The notes: generated by a model not told the origin, from the sequence alone. A DNA stretch of 64,000 bases from Streptomyces sp. RKND-216 (GCF_004795255.1 NZ_SSBQ01000002.1:1242001-1306000); one strand, 5' to 3'; shown: positions 8,192 through 17,466, counted from the stretch's first letter. A program made the numbers and translations.

Positions 8192-8959
8192 GTGTCGCAG
8201 TGGTTGATCCTGCTCGTCTGCCTGGTGGTCGCGTGTGCGGCGGTCATCGGCGTGGCGTTCCTCCGGCAGCGGCGGGCGGGCGAGGAGGACGACCCGTCCG
8301 AGACCCCGGACGTGATCGAGTACATGACGATGATGATCGGGGTGGTGTACGCGATCGTGCTGGGCCTGGCGATCGCCGGCGTGTGGGAGGCGCGCAACGC
8401 GGCCGACGAGACCGTGCAGCGGGAGGCGCAGGCGCTGCACGAGATACGCGAACGCGTTCAGGTCTATCCCGCCGACGAGCGCGGCCGGATTCGCGCGGAC
8501 GTGGCGGCGTACGTGCGCCACACCGTCGGCCCCGAGTGGACGCACATGACGGCGCAGGGCGAACTCACCGCCCACGGCGACCGGTTGCTGAGCGCACTGC
8601 GCCGCGACGTGCAGGCCGTGCGTCCCGAGAGCACGCAGGCAGTGCAGGCGTACCAGGGGGTCGTCGACCAGGTCGCGGTGGTGGACGCGGCCCGGGTGCA
8701 GCGGGAGGCGCAGGCGGCGCCGACCATGCCGGGTGTGGTGTGGTGCGGGCTGATCGGCGGCGGGGCGCTGACCGTGGGGATGGTCTTCGCACTGCAGATC
8801 CAGCGCTCACGGCGGGAGATGATGCTCGCGGGCCTGTTCAGCGCGCTGGTCGTCTTCCTGATCTTCCTGGTCTGGCACTTCGACTCCCCCTTCACCCGGG
8901 GGCTGAGCGAGCCGACCGAGGCGTACACGGCGCTGTTCCCGCGTGCCGCGCAGCACTAG
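8192..8959 (+). CDS. DUF4239 (bestrophin-like) membrane protein
   Basis: Integral membrane protein of 255 residues with two N-terminal helices (about residues 2-24 and 43-64), a roughly 110-residue soluble loop, and two C-terminal helices (about 185-206 and 215-237). This is the DUF4239 layout, distantly related to bestrophin-like channels. No experimental role is known to me. AGGAG at 8181-8185 overlaps the upstream stop TAG and places the GTG at 8192 six bases downstream, so I prefer it to the TTG at 8189. It follows the proline-rich secreted protein in an operon, which hints at a joint envelope function. Confidence 0.8.
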   Translation: MSQWLILLVCLVVACAAVIGVAFLRQRRAGEEDDPSETPDVIEYMTMMIGVVYAIVLGLAIAGVWEARNAADETVQREAQALHEIRERVQVYPADERGRIRADVAAYVRHTVGPEWTHMTAQGELTAHGDRLLSALRRDVQAVRPESTQAVQAYQGVVDQVAVVDAARVQREAQAAPTMPGVVWCGLIGGGALTVGMVFALQIQRSRREMMLAGLFSALVVFLIFLVWHFDSPFTRGLSEPTEAYTALFPRAAQH

Positions 8960-8963
8960 CGAG

Positions 8964-8995
8964 GGCGGGGCCGGGAGTGTTCCCCCGGCCCCGCC
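8964..8995. terminator. 12-bp hairpin terminator between convergent genes
   Basis: Perfect arms 8964-8975 and 8984-8995, loop of 8 bases, between the stop of the DUF4239 gene (plus) and the stop of the aldehyde dehydrogenase gene (minus). Confidence 0.75.
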
Positions 8996-9014
8996 TCTCG
9001 GGGTGCTGCGGCCG

Positions 9015-10472
9015 TCAGAGCTCCAGGCCGGTGAGCACCATGACCCGCTCGTAGGTGTAGTCGTCCATGGCGTACTGCACGCCCTCGCGGCCCACGCCGG
9101 ACTGCTTGGCCCCGCCGTACGGCATCTGGTCCGCGCGGTAGGAGGGCACGTCGCCGATGATCACGCCGCCGACCTCCAGCGCACGGTGCGCGCGGAACGC
9201 CGTCTGCACGTCGTGCGTGAACACGCCCGCCTGGAGGCCGTAGATCGAGTCGTTGGCGGCCTCGTACGCCTCCCGCTCGCCGTCGACCCGGGTGAGGGTG
9301 AGGACCGGGCCGAAGACCTCCTCGCAGCCGATCTGGGTGTCCCGGGGGACGTCCTCCAGCACGGTCGGTGCGTAGGAGGCGCCGTCGCGCTTGCCACCGG
9401 TGAGCAGTTTGGCCCCGGCGGTGACGGCCTCCTCGACCCAGGACTCGATCCGCTTCGCGGCGTCCTCGCTGATCTGCGGACCGACCTCGGTGGCGGGGTC
9501 GGTCGGGTCACCGGTCACCTGCGCCTCGACGGCCGCGACGACCCGCGGCACCAGACGGTCGTACACCGAGGTGTCGGCGATGACGCGCTGCACGGAGATG
9601 CAGGACTGGCCACCCTGGTAGTTGGAGAACATCGCGATGCGCTGAGCGGCATGGTCCAGGTCGGCGTCCGAGGAGTAGTCGGACAGCACGAGCGCCGCGC
9701 CCTGGCCGCCGAGTTCGAGGGTGAGGTGCTTGCGCGGCACGGCGTCGACAAGGGACCAGCCGACGGGTCCGGAGCCGGTGAAGGAGATGACCGGCAGCCG
9801 CTCGTCCTGCACAAGGGCGGGCATCCGGTCGTTGGGAACGGGAAGCACGCTCCAGGAGCCGGCGGGCAGGTCGGTCTCGGCGAGCAGTTCGCCGATGAGC
9901 AGACCCGACAGCGGCGTGGCCGGGGCGGGCTTGAGGATGATCGGCGTGCCGACGGCGATGGCCGGGGCGACCTTGTGGGCGCACAGGTTCAGCGGGAAGT
10001 TGAACGGCGCGATGCCCAGGACCGGGCCGCGCGGGAAGCGGCGGGTCAGCCCGAGGCGGCCCTGCCCACCCGCGTCGGAGTCGAGGCGCTGCGCGGTACC
10101 GCCGTTGAAGCGCCGGGCCTCTTCGGCGGCCCAGCGGAAGACGGAGATGCAACGCCCGACCTCGCCCCGGGCCCAGCGCAGCGGCTTGCCGTTCTCGGCC
10201 GTGATCAGATCGGCGATCTCGTCGGCGCGCTCGGTGACGCGGCGGCAGATGTGATCGAGAGCGGCGGCACGCACGTGGGCCGGGGTGGCGGCGAACTCGT
10301 CCGCGACCGCGGTGGCCGCGGCGACGGCCTCCTCCACCTGGGCCTCGGTCGGGACACTCACGGTGCCGACATGGCGGCCGTCCCAGGGGGAGGCGACGTC
10401 GAAGGTCTCCTCGCCGGTGGCCTGTCGGCCGGCGAGCCAGAACGCGTGGGTGGCGGCTTCCTTGACTGGCAC
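9015..10472 (-). CDS. gabD: NAD(P)-dependent aldehyde dehydrogenase, probable succinate-semialdehyde dehydrogenase
   Basis: Oxidises an aldehyde to its acid via a cysteine thioester; 485 residues, normal for the family. It shows the Rossmann block FNFPLN, the NAD loop FTGSGPVG, catalytic Glu in LELGGQG and nucleophile Cys in GGQSCISVQR. The substrate is inferred: downstream of a PucR regulator and near gabT on this chromosome, it would convert succinate semialdehyde, the product of GabT, to succinate. The start is the GTG at 10470-10472. The 273-base gap to pucR contains a perfect 16-bp palindrome that may regulate it. A different semialdehyde substrate such as methylmalonate semialdehyde is possible. 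Confidence 0.8.
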   Translation of the reverse strand: MPVKEAATHAFWLAGRQATGEETFDVASPWDGRHVGTVSVPTEAQVEEAVAAATAVADEFAATPAHVRAAALDHICRRVTERADEIADLITAENGKPLRWARGEVGRCISVFRWAAEEARRFNGGTAQRLDSDAGGQGRLGLTRRFPRGPVLGIAPFNFPLNLCAHKVAPAIAVGTPIILKPAPATPLSGLLIGELLAETDLPAGSWSVLPVPNDRMPALVQDERLPVISFTGSGPVGWSLVDAVPRKHLTLELGGQGAALVLSDYSSDADLDHAAQRIAMFSNYQGGQSCISVQRVIADTSVYDRLVPRVVAAVEAQVTGDPTDPATEVGPQISEDAAKRIESWVEEAVTAGAKLLTGGKRDGASYAPTVLEDVPRDTQIGCEEVFGPVLTLTRVDGEREAYEAANDSIYGLQAGVFTHDVQTAFRAHRALEVGGVIIGDVPSYRADQMPYGGAKQSGVGREGVQYAMDDYTYERVMVLTGLEL

Positions 10473-10575
10473 AGTGAATCCCGGCCCTTCCGAAATGGTG
10501 GGGATGGTGCGTTTGCTCTGAGCGACACGTTAGGCGGAGGACGCCGCGAGGGTGATTGTCCGACGCGGCCACATC

Positions 10576-10591
10576 GCGCACGGCCGTGCGC
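10576..10591. promoter_or_regulatory. Perfect 16-bp palindrome upstream of the GabD-like gene
   Basis: GCGCACGGCCGTGCGC reads identically on both strands and lies 104 bases upstream of the aldehyde dehydrogenase start, between it and pucR. It has no loop, so it is more like a dimer-binding operator than a terminator. Candidate target: the adjacent PucR regulator. Confidence 0.4.
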
Positions 10592-10745
10592 CGTATTGGC
10601 GCGTGGCGCGCGGCGCGGGATTGCGGGCTCGCTGCGGGCGGCGTCGGGAGACGACCGCGCACGCGGGCCGGGGACGTCACACCGGGTGCGGTGCGGCCGG
10701 CCCCCGGCGGTCGCGGGGCGTTCGGTGCCCGGCGTAGCCGCCCGC

Positions 10746-12515
10746 TCAGGCGGTGACCTTGAGCGCGAGCCAGAGCTCCATGCGCACGTCGGGGTCGTCG
10801 AGTGAGCGGCCGAGGATCTCCTCGACGCGGCGCATGCGGTAGCGGAGGGTGTGGCGGTGCACGCCCAGGTCGGCGGCCGCGGCGTCCCACTGGCCGTGCC
10901 GGGAGAGCCAGGCGCGCAGCGATGCGACCAGGTCGCCCCGCCCGTGGGCGTCGTGTTCGTACAGCTTGCGCAGCAGGCCGTCCGCGAAGGCCCGCACGGC
11001 GTCGTCGGCGAGCAGCGGCAGCACGGATCCGGCGGCCACGTCCTCGTGCTCCACCAGGACCGAGCCGCGGCGGCGGGCCACCGACAGCGCCTGGTCGGCC
11101 TGCTTGAGGGCGACCCCGGTACCGGCGAGACCGGCGGGCGCCGAGACGCCGATGACCGGGGGGTCGTCCCAGCGGTCGCCCTCCGCGTCGGCCCGGCCGA
11201 ACCGCTCGGCGCGGTCTGCGGCGGCCCGGGCCGCGTAGCGGGCGCACGCGGTGGCGGCGGCGCCCCCGTCGGAGGCGAGGACGACCAACCGTTCGCCGTC
11301 CGGCACGACCAGGACGGCTTCGCCACTGCGGGCCGCCGCGGTCTCGATCGCGTCGGCGAGGTCGTCGAGCAGGCCGTTCTCCGGTGCCGACAGCGCGCCG
11401 GCGACCAGGCCGTCGGGCCCGCCGGTGCGGGCGGTGGCGGGCAGGTCCGCTTCGATGCCGGCGACCGGGGCACCGGACGGGGTGATGGCCTGCGGCGCCG
11501 GTCTCCCGGCCTCGCCCCCGGCTGCGGCGCGCGCGTTCGCCGCCCGGCGCCGGGACGCCGGCCCGGCCGCCGGTTCGGCGACGATGACCCGCATCGGCGC
11601 GTCAAGGAGGCTCCCGTAGAGCCGTCCGGCGACGGCTCGTGCATGTCCGGCCTCGCCCGAGAGGAGCATGCGCAGCACCGCCGCGCCGAGTCGCTGCTCG
11701 GCCTCCTGGAGGGCGCGCGAGCGTTCCGTGGTGAGGGTGAGGAGCGCGACCGCGGAGTGCACGGCGTAACGCTCGGCGGTGCCGGGCGGGGCGGCGGTGC
11801 CGACGGCCAGCACCGCCTTGGCGCGGCGCCCGGTGCCGACCGACTGGAGTTCCACCCGGTCGTCGCCCGCCTCCGGTTCGCTGACCACGGCGCTGGCGGG
11901 CGCCGGCCGGTCGCGGAGCCGTTCGGCGTCCGCTGCGTACCGGGCGGCGCGGCGGGCCGCCCACGCGGGCGCGGTGGCGACGACGGCGCCCGTCGCGTCG
12001 TAGAGCGCGGCCCAGCCGTCGACGTGGGTGGCGAGCCGCCCGAGGAGCGCGGTGGGGCCCTCCTGGGAGAGCGCCGCGGTGGTCAGGTCGCGCTGTGCGT
12101 CGAAGCCCGCGGTGACCGCCTGGTACTGGTCGGCGGCGATGGCCGCGGAGACGAACTTGCTGATCGCGATGAACGGGGTGCGCCGTGGCACCTCCAGCAG
12201 CGGCATGTCCGCGTCGCGCGCCGCCTCGACCAGGGCATCGGGCACCTTCTCGTAGTTGACCCCGGCCGCGAAGCCCAGCCCCACGACGCCCCGCCCGGCG
12301 AGCAGCCGCACGTAGCCGCGCATCGCCTCTGGATCCTCGGCGTCGAGTTTCAGGGCGGTGATCAGCAGGAGTTCCCCGCCGTCCAGATACGGCGTCGGGT
12401 CGGCCAGCTCGCTGGCGTGCGCCCAGCGCACGGGGGTGTCCAGCCGGTCGTGCCCCGCGAGCACGGACAACCGGAGTGCGGAGTGCTGCACGAGCGCGGC
12501 GAGAGTGGGTGGCAT
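10746..12515 (-). CDS. PucR family transcriptional regulator
   Basis: Cytoplasmic regulator of 589 residues. The N-terminal PucR domain (about residues 1-125, with WAHASELADPTPYL and GVVGLGFAAG) is followed by a long GGDEF-like sensor region and a C-terminal PucR-type helix-turn-helix (about 530-585, DLGVHRHTLRYRMRRVEEIL). Family members control purine, amino-acid or amine catabolism in response to metabolites. Here it lies directly upstream of the GabD-like gene on the same strand and near gabT, so GABA or a related amine is a plausible inducer. The start is the ATG at 12513-12515, 48 bases after the preceding ATPase gene. Confidence 0.88.
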   Translation of the reverse strand: MPPTLAALVQHSALRLSVLAGHDRLDTPVRWAHASELADPTPYLDGGELLLITALKLDAEDPEAMRGYVRLLAGRGVVGLGFAAGVNYEKVPDALVEAARDADMPLLEVPRRTPFIAISKFVSAAIAADQYQAVTAGFDAQRDLTTAALSQEGPTALLGRLATHVDGWAALYDATGAVVATAPAWAARRAARYAADAERLRDRPAPASAVVSEPEAGDDRVELQSVGTGRRAKAVLAVGTAAPPGTAERYAVHSAVALLTLTTERSRALQEAEQRLGAAVLRMLLSGEAGHARAVAGRLYGSLLDAPMRVIVAEPAAGPASRRRAANARAAAGGEAGRPAPQAITPSGAPVAGIEADLPATARTGGPDGLVAGALSAPENGLLDDLADAIETAAARSGEAVLVVPDGERLVVLASDGGAAATACARYAARAAADRAERFGRADAEGDRWDDPPVIGVSAPAGLAGTGVALKQADQALSVARRRGSVLVEHEDVAAGSVLPLLADDAVRAFADGLLRKLYEHDAHGRGDLVASLRAWLSRHGQWDAAAADLGVHRHTLRYRMRRVEEILGRSLDDPDVRMELWLALKVTA

Positions 12516-12563
12516 AACGCCCTCACCGTACCGCCGCGGGGCCCCCCGCGGCCCTGGTCCGGG

Positions 12564-14726
12564 CTATTCGCCGAGCCTCGCGAGCACCGGGGGCGTGCGC
12601 CTGCCGCGGACGGTGGTGAAGGAGACCACGGCCTGGCCGGGCTCGAGCTCGTTGGCCAGGTCGGACGCGGACCAACGCTGGCGCTGCACGGTCCGCACGG
12701 TGACCGACTCGGCGGTCACGTGGCGGCCGGTCACCATGCGCCGGATGCCGTGCATCAGCTTGGTCAGCGGCTCGTCGGAGACGAGCTGGCGGTTGGTCAC
12801 GTCCCGGGTCTGCACCCACTCGGTGCCCCAGACCTCGGCGAACCGTTCCGCGTCCCAGGGCGTGACGCCGGCGCAGGCCACACGGCAGCCCACCGCGCCG
12901 AGCAGCGGCCCGCGCAGCGGCTCCGGCACGTCGTCCAGCGCCCGGAGGGTGAGCAGCACGCCGGCGTGGCCGCTGCGCAGCCGCTGGAGCCCGCGGAGTG
13001 CCTGCGGGGTGATGGTGCGGTCGGCGTCGTCCAGCACCAGGCAGGCGAAGAGCGACTGGTCGTCGCGGGCGAGAGCGGCGTCGGTGAACTGGGCGAGGAC
13101 CAGCCGGGCGAGGATCCGGGAAGCCTCGGCGTGGCCACGCTCGGGGAGGTCGATGCGCACCCGCAGCGGGTGTTCGAGGGCACGCAGCGAGAACGGCCGG
13201 TGGTCGCCGCCCGCAGCACCGCGGGCGAGGCCGGCGGGTGCGAAGAAGTCAGCGAAGGCGGGCCGGTCGAGCAGCGCGACACGGTCGGCGAGCAGCGTGC
13301 CGGTGTCGCCGGGACGGCCGAGCTGCCGCTCGTAGGCGTCGAGTTCACGCAGGTGCGCGCGATGGCCGGGCCGGGCGGGGTCGCGGCCCAGCGCCTCGCG
13401 GAGTGCGGCGAGGGGAGCGGGGACGCCGTCGAGGAGCTCCCGGAGTTCGGGCACTGCGGGGAAGCGGCCGTGGGCGGTCCGGAAGGGGCCGAGGAGCTGG
13501 GCGAGCGTGGTCGCGGCGCGGCGGCTGTCGCCCCCCGGCAGCCCCTCGGCGAGGTCGCCGACCAGTGCTTCGGCGAGGAGGACGGCGGCCTCGTCCGGGT
13601 CGTCGGTGCCGCCGTAGAGGTCGAGGTCGTAGGCGGATTCCGGGCGGCCGGGCCGCACCACGACGTCGAAGGCGTCGTCCGGGGCGGGCTTCGTGCCGGA
13701 GGAGGTGACGGCGACGACGGCGGCCTGCCCGGCGAGCGCCTGGAGGCACAGCGATTCCACGACGGGCCGCACCAGGCGGGTCGTCTTGCCGGCCCCGGAA
13801 GGGCCGACGGCCAGCGCGGACGTGCCCAGCAGGGCGGGTTCCAGAGCCAGACCGGCGCCGCGGTAGTCCTGCGGATTGCGCTCGTCGTCGGCGGCGGTGC
13901 CGATCCGGACCTGGCTCAGGGACAGGTCGTGCCGGGCGGCGCGCGACGGCAGGTCGCGCGCCCCGGAGGGGTGGGTGCAGGCGGCGGCACCGTCCCGCAG
14001 GACGGCCTCGGTGAACTGCGGGAGCCCGACAGGCCGGGACCGCACGGACTGCCAGGCCCGCTCGATGCGGGCGTGGTCGACGTCGCTCATCCGGCCGGCG
14101 AGCACCTCGGCGGACAGCCGCTCGGCTGCCTCCTCGGAGCCGCCGCCCGCGCGGCGGAGCTGCGGCCACAGGACCGGGTCCTCGTCCGGCGGCGGAGGTG
14201 CGGCGGCGCGCCGGGACGTACGGAAGCGGCCCTTCAGGCCTGCCGCGGCCCGGCGCCCCACCTCGTCCCAGTGACCGAGGCGGCCGAAAACGGCGGCCAG
14301 CCCGGCGAGGACCAGGCCGTAGTAGAGGTAGGTGGCCACGACCAGGGGCACGGTGCCGCGCCAGGCGTCCGGGGTGAGGACGTACAGCGGCCAGAGCCAG
14401 TAGTCGCCGAGATAGCCGTTCCACAGCAGGGACCAGACGAGCCAGCCGATCAGGAACGAGACCAGGGCCCCGCTGACGAGCTGCCGCGCCGGGGTGCGGT
14501 CGGGGTCGGCGGCCGGGAGGGGGTCGTGGCCGCAACGCCAGATGCCGGGTTCGGCCTCCGGCCGCGGGGTGCGGAGCCAGTCCGCGAGCGGGGGCGCGCC
14601 GCGCGGAGGGGCCGACGGGACGGGCGGCGCGGACGGCTGCGGGGGCACGTGGGGGGTGGTGGTGCCGTTCTCCACGTGCTCGACGCCTCTCGTGCCGTGG
14701 CTCCGTGCGGAGGGCCCGGTGTCCAT
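12564..14726 (-). CDS. VirD4/TraG-like membrane-associated ATPase
   Basis: Large putative P-loop ATPase, 720 residues from ATG 14724-14726. The N-terminus is proline-rich and followed by two membrane segments (about residues 85-110 and 120-145). A cytoplasmic domain follows with Walker A GPSGAGKTT near residue 310 and Walker B-like LVLDDAD near 570. The C-terminus resembles the tail of TraG/TcpA coupling ATPases. No relaxase, type IV secretion or other transfer gene is nearby, and the gene seems part of the stable chromosome. GTG 14673-14675, with GAGAGG upstream, is an alternative start that trims 17 residues. It is divergent from gabT; there is no recognisable metabolic link. The function is unknown beyond nucleotide binding. 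Confidence 0.75.
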   Translation of the reverse strand: MDTGPSARSHGTRGVEHVENGTTTPHVPPQPSAPPVPSAPPRGAPPLADWLRTPRPEAEPGIWRCGHDPLPAADPDRTPARQLVSGALVSFLIGWLVWSLLWNGYLGDYWLWPLYVLTPDAWRGTVPLVVATYLYYGLVLAGLAAVFGRLGHWDEVGRRAAAGLKGRFRTSRRAAAPPPPDEDPVLWPQLRRAGGGSEEAAERLSAEVLAGRMSDVDHARIERAWQSVRSRPVGLPQFTEAVLRDGAAACTHPSGARDLPSRAARHDLSLSQVRIGTAADDERNPQDYRGAGLALEPALLGTSALAVGPSGAGKTTRLVRPVVESLCLQALAGQAAVVAVTSSGTKPAPDDAFDVVVRPGRPESAYDLDLYGGTDDPDEAAVLLAEALVGDLAEGLPGGDSRRAATTLAQLLGPFRTAHGRFPAVPELRELLDGVPAPLAALREALGRDPARPGHRAHLRELDAYERQLGRPGDTGTLLADRVALLDRPAFADFFAPAGLARGAAGGDHRPFSLRALEHPLRVRIDLPERGHAEASRILARLVLAQFTDAALARDDQSLFACLVLDDADRTITPQALRGLQRLRSGHAGVLLTLRALDDVPEPLRGPLLGAVGCRVACAGVTPWDAERFAEVWGTEWVQTRDVTNRQLVSDEPLTKLMHGIRRMVTGRHVTAESVTVRTVQRQRWSASDLANELEPGQAVVSFTTVRGRRTPPVLARLGE

Positions 14727-15037
14727 CGTGTGCTGCACCCCTGCCTTTGCGCTGCGCGCGGCTGTGCGCGTGCCGTGTGTGGGCTCCCAATTTAGTGCGG
14801 GGTGCGACGAGTTGCCCCACGGCGCTCTTCCCCATCCGCGCCCCACTCCGAAACCGGGGCTCCGCCCGGGGGCCGGGCCCCGTCGCGCCTCACCCCGCTG
14901 GGCGGGCCGGGCGCGACGGGAAGGCTCCGTCGTGGCCAAGAGGAGGACGCGACTACTCCGTGGCGGTGCATGTCTCGACCCCGGCCCAGGACCTAGCCTG
15001 CGGGTGACGCACACCACTTCCTCCTGAGGAGACCGCT
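14727..15037. other. 311-bp divergent intergenic region (ATPase / gabT)
   Basis: No gene is visible. It should contain the two divergent promoters. A possible -10 element TAGCCT (14994-14999) lies upstream of gabT, but I see no convincing -35. A GAGGAG ribosome-binding site lies about seven bases before the gabT ATG. Confidence 0.4.
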
Positions 15038-16396
15038 ATGACCACGATGACCGATCCGCACGGCGGCACCGCTCTCCCGCAGGAGCGCCGCCTGGTGACC
15101 GCCGTGCCCGGGCCCAAGTCGCAGGAGCTGATGGCCCGCAAGCAGGCGACCGTGGCGGACGGCGTCGGCACCGTGATGCCGGTGTTCGCCAAGCGTGCGG
15201 GCGGCGGCGTGCTGGAGGACGTCGACGGCAACTCCTTCATCGACTTCGGCTCGGGCATCGCGGTCACCTCGGTCGGCAACAGCGCTGCCGAGGTGGTGCG
15301 CAGGGCGACGGCTCAGCTGGAGGCGTTCACCCACACCTGCGTGATGGTGACGCCGTACGAGCCGTACGTGGAGGTGTGCGAGCAGCTCGCGGAGCTGACG
15401 CCGGGCGACCACGCCAAGAAGTCCGCGCTCTTCAACTCGGGCGCCGAGGCGGTGGAGAACGCGGTCAAGATCGCCCGGGTTTACACCAAGCGGCACGCGG
15501 TCGTCGTCTTCGAGCACGGCTACCACGGCCGCACGAACCTCACGATGGCGCTGACCTCGAAGAACATGCCGTACAAGCACGGCTTCGGCCCGTTCGCACC
15601 GGAGGTCTACCGGGTGCCGGTGGCGTACCCGTTCCGCTGGCTGACCGGCCCGGAGAACTGCGCCGAGGAGGCCGCGGCGCAGGCCATCAGCCAGATCGAG
15701 AAGCAGGTCGGCGCCGAGAACGTCGCGGCGGTCATCATCGAACCGCTGCTGGGCGAGGGCGGGTTCATCGAGCCGGCGAAGGGCTTCCTGCCCCGCATCG
15801 AGCGGTTCGCGAAGGACAACGGCATCGTGTTCGTCGCGGACGAGATCCAGTCCGGCTTCTGCCGCACCGGCCACTGGTTCGCCTGCGAGGACGAGGGCGT
15901 GGTGCCCGACCTGATCACCACCGCGAAGGGCATCGCGGGCGGCCTGCCACTCGCGGCCGTGACCGGCCGTGCCGAGATCATGGACGCCGCACACGCGGGC
16001 GGCCTGGGCGGCACCTACGGCGGCAACCCGGTGGCCTGCGCCGCCGCGCTCGGCTCGATCCACACCATGCGCGAGATGGACCTGGCGTCCCGGGCACGCC
16101 GGATCGAGGACGTGATGAAGCCCCGGCTGCAGAAGCTGGCCGAGCAGCACGGCGTGATCGGCGAGGTCCGGGGCCGCGGCGCCATGCTGGCGATCGAGCT
16201 GGTCCAGCCGGGCACCAAGGACCCGAACCCGGAGGCGACGGCCGCCCTGGCGAAGGCCTGCCACCAGGAGGGCCTGCTGGTGCTGACCACCGGTACCTAC
16301 GGCAACGTGATGCGGTTCCTGCCGCCGCTGGTCATCGGCGAGGACCTGCTGAACGAAGGGCTGGACATCCTCGAGGGCGCGCTCGCCTCACTCTGA
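15038..16396 (+). CDS. gabT: 4-aminobutyrate aminotransferase
   Basis: PLP-dependent class III aminotransferase that moves the amino group of GABA to 2-oxoglutarate, giving succinate semialdehyde and glutamate; 452 residues. It carries the glycine-serine loop FNSGAEAVENAVK for the PLP phosphate, the Asp of VADEIQSGFCRTG, and the Schiff-base lysine in TTAKGIAGGLPLA. The region GGNPVACAAALG is typical of GabT. The ATG at 15038 follows GAGGAG. With the GabD-like enzyme (9015-10472) it would complete GABA use; with the putrescine-type aminotransferase and dehydrogenase further on it could serve polyamine breakdown. A strong terminator follows. Confidence 0.93.
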   Translation: MTTMTDPHGGTALPQERRLVTAVPGPKSQELMARKQATVADGVGTVMPVFAKRAGGGVLEDVDGNSFIDFGSGIAVTSVGNSAAEVVRRATAQLEAFTHTCVMVTPYEPYVEVCEQLAELTPGDHAKKSALFNSGAEAVENAVKIARVYTKRHAVVVFEHGYHGRTNLTMALTSKNMPYKHGFGPFAPEVYRVPVAYPFRWLTGPENCAEEAAAQAISQIEKQVGAENVAAVIIEPLLGEGGFIEPAKGFLPRIERFAKDNGIVFVADEIQSGFCRTGHWFACEDEGVVPDLITTAKGIAGGLPLAAVTGRAEIMDAAHAGGLGGTYGGNPVACAAALGSIHTMREMDLASRARRIEDVMKPRLQKLAEQHGVIGEVRGRGAMLAIELVQPGTKDPNPEATAALAKACHQEGLLVLTTGTYGNVMRFLPPLVIGEDLLNEGLDILEGALASL

Positions 16397-16451
16397 CCCC
16401 CGTCGCGCCGCGGAGCTGCGCGGGCCCGGCACCCCGGACTCGAAGCCGTTC

Positions 16452-16489
16452 GCCCCGGTGCCCGTGACACGCCTCACGGGCACCGGGGC
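16452..16489 (+). terminator. 16-bp hairpin terminator after gabT
   Basis: Perfect arms 16452-16467 and 16474-16489 around a 6-base loop, 56 bases after the gabT stop. Confidence 0.8.
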
Positions 16490-16611
16490 ACCACAGCGGT
16501 CACCTGCGACGCTGGGCTGGTGACGGAGCACGTGAAGAATGTGTGCGAGCACCATGCCGGGTCCGTGAGGCGCCTGTCCGGCGTGGTCCGCCTGACGTAC
16601 GGTTTCAGCAG

Positions 16612-17466
16612 ATGAAAGCCGTGCCGCTTTTTCCCCGAAGCTGGCTCGGTCGTGCCCTCGCGCACACTCCTCACAGATCGGACGCCCGCACGCCCCACAC
16701 CCCCCGGGGCGGGCGGAGGTCCGGTCCTTGCGGCCGCCCCGGAACTCTCCCCCCTGTTCCGGGGCGGCCGACTGTCGTGTATGCGCTCCTCATCGGCGCC
16801 CTCCTCGCGGTCTTCGCCGTGATCAGCTGGCAGGTGGCGGTCGCCGGACCGCTGCTGGCCGCCGACCTCGCGGCGCGCGACGCGGCAGCCGGCCTGACCT
16901 CCGGAAACGGGACCCTGCGGGCCCTCGCGGAGGCGGGCGCGGACCTGGGCGGGGGCGGGGCCGCGGGTGCCGTGCTGGCCGTCGGCGCCTCAGCTGCCGC
17001 CTGGCGCGCACGGTCCTGGCGACCGCTACTGGTCGCCTCCCTCGCCGTCGTGGCGGTGCCCGCGGTGGTGCTGCCACTCAAGGAGGCGTTCGGCCGTCTC
17101 GGCCCCGACGGGCTCCCGCTGTACGGCTACGCCGGCTACTACCCGTCAGGCCACACCCTGACGGCGGTCGTCGCGTACGGGACGACCGCGCTGCTGTGCG
17201 CGCACCGCTTCCCAGTGGGCGGGCCGGTGGCGGCGACGCTGCTCAGCCTGTGCACGGGACTGGGTCTGGTGCTGCGCGGCTACCACTGGGCCACCGACGT
17301 GGTGGCGAGCGTGGCGCTCGGCGGGATCGTGCTGTGCCTCCTGGCCGCCCTCCCCGGACGCACCCCCCGAGGGGCCGGGCCCGGCCCCTCCCGTCCCGCA
17401 CAGCCGGACACGCACGCCACGCCCGGCCCGGAGCAGGCCGGGCGTGGGGCGGTCAGCGGCCGCTGA
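16612..17466 (+). CDS. PAP2-family membrane phosphatase
   Basis: Membrane phosphatase of the PAP2/undecaprenyl-pyrophosphatase-like family, 284 residues with about six hydrophobic segments. The three active-site motifs are readable: KEAFGRLGP (near 157), YYPSGHT (near 178, with the catalytic His) and RGYHWATDV (near 225, with nucleophile His and partner Asp). Known members remove phosphate from phosphatidate or polyprenyl pyrophosphate at the outer membrane face. The substrate here is unknown. The ATG at 16612 is used, and the first 45 residues before the first helix are poorly conserved in character. It converges on the DUF4190 gene, overlapping it by 14 bases. Confidence 0.85.
   Translation: MKAVPLFPRSWLGRALAHTPHRSDARTPHTPRGGRRSGPCGRPGTLPPVPGRPTVVYALLIGALLAVFAVISWQVAVAGPLLAADLAARDAAAGLTSGNGTLRALAEAGADLGGGGAAGAVLAVGASAAAWRARSWRPLLVASLAVVAVPAVVLPLKEAFGRLGPDGLPLYGYAGYYPSGHTLTAVVAYGTTALLCAHRFPVGGPVAATLLSLCTGLGLVLRGYHWATDVVASVALGGIVLCLLAALPGRTPRGAGPGPSRPAQPDTHATPGPEQAGRGAVSGR

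Noticed and set aside
10851..14795. 1314-codon plus-strand open frame across pucR and the ATPase gene
   Set aside because: It crosses two well-supported minus-strand genes and shows only compositional bias.
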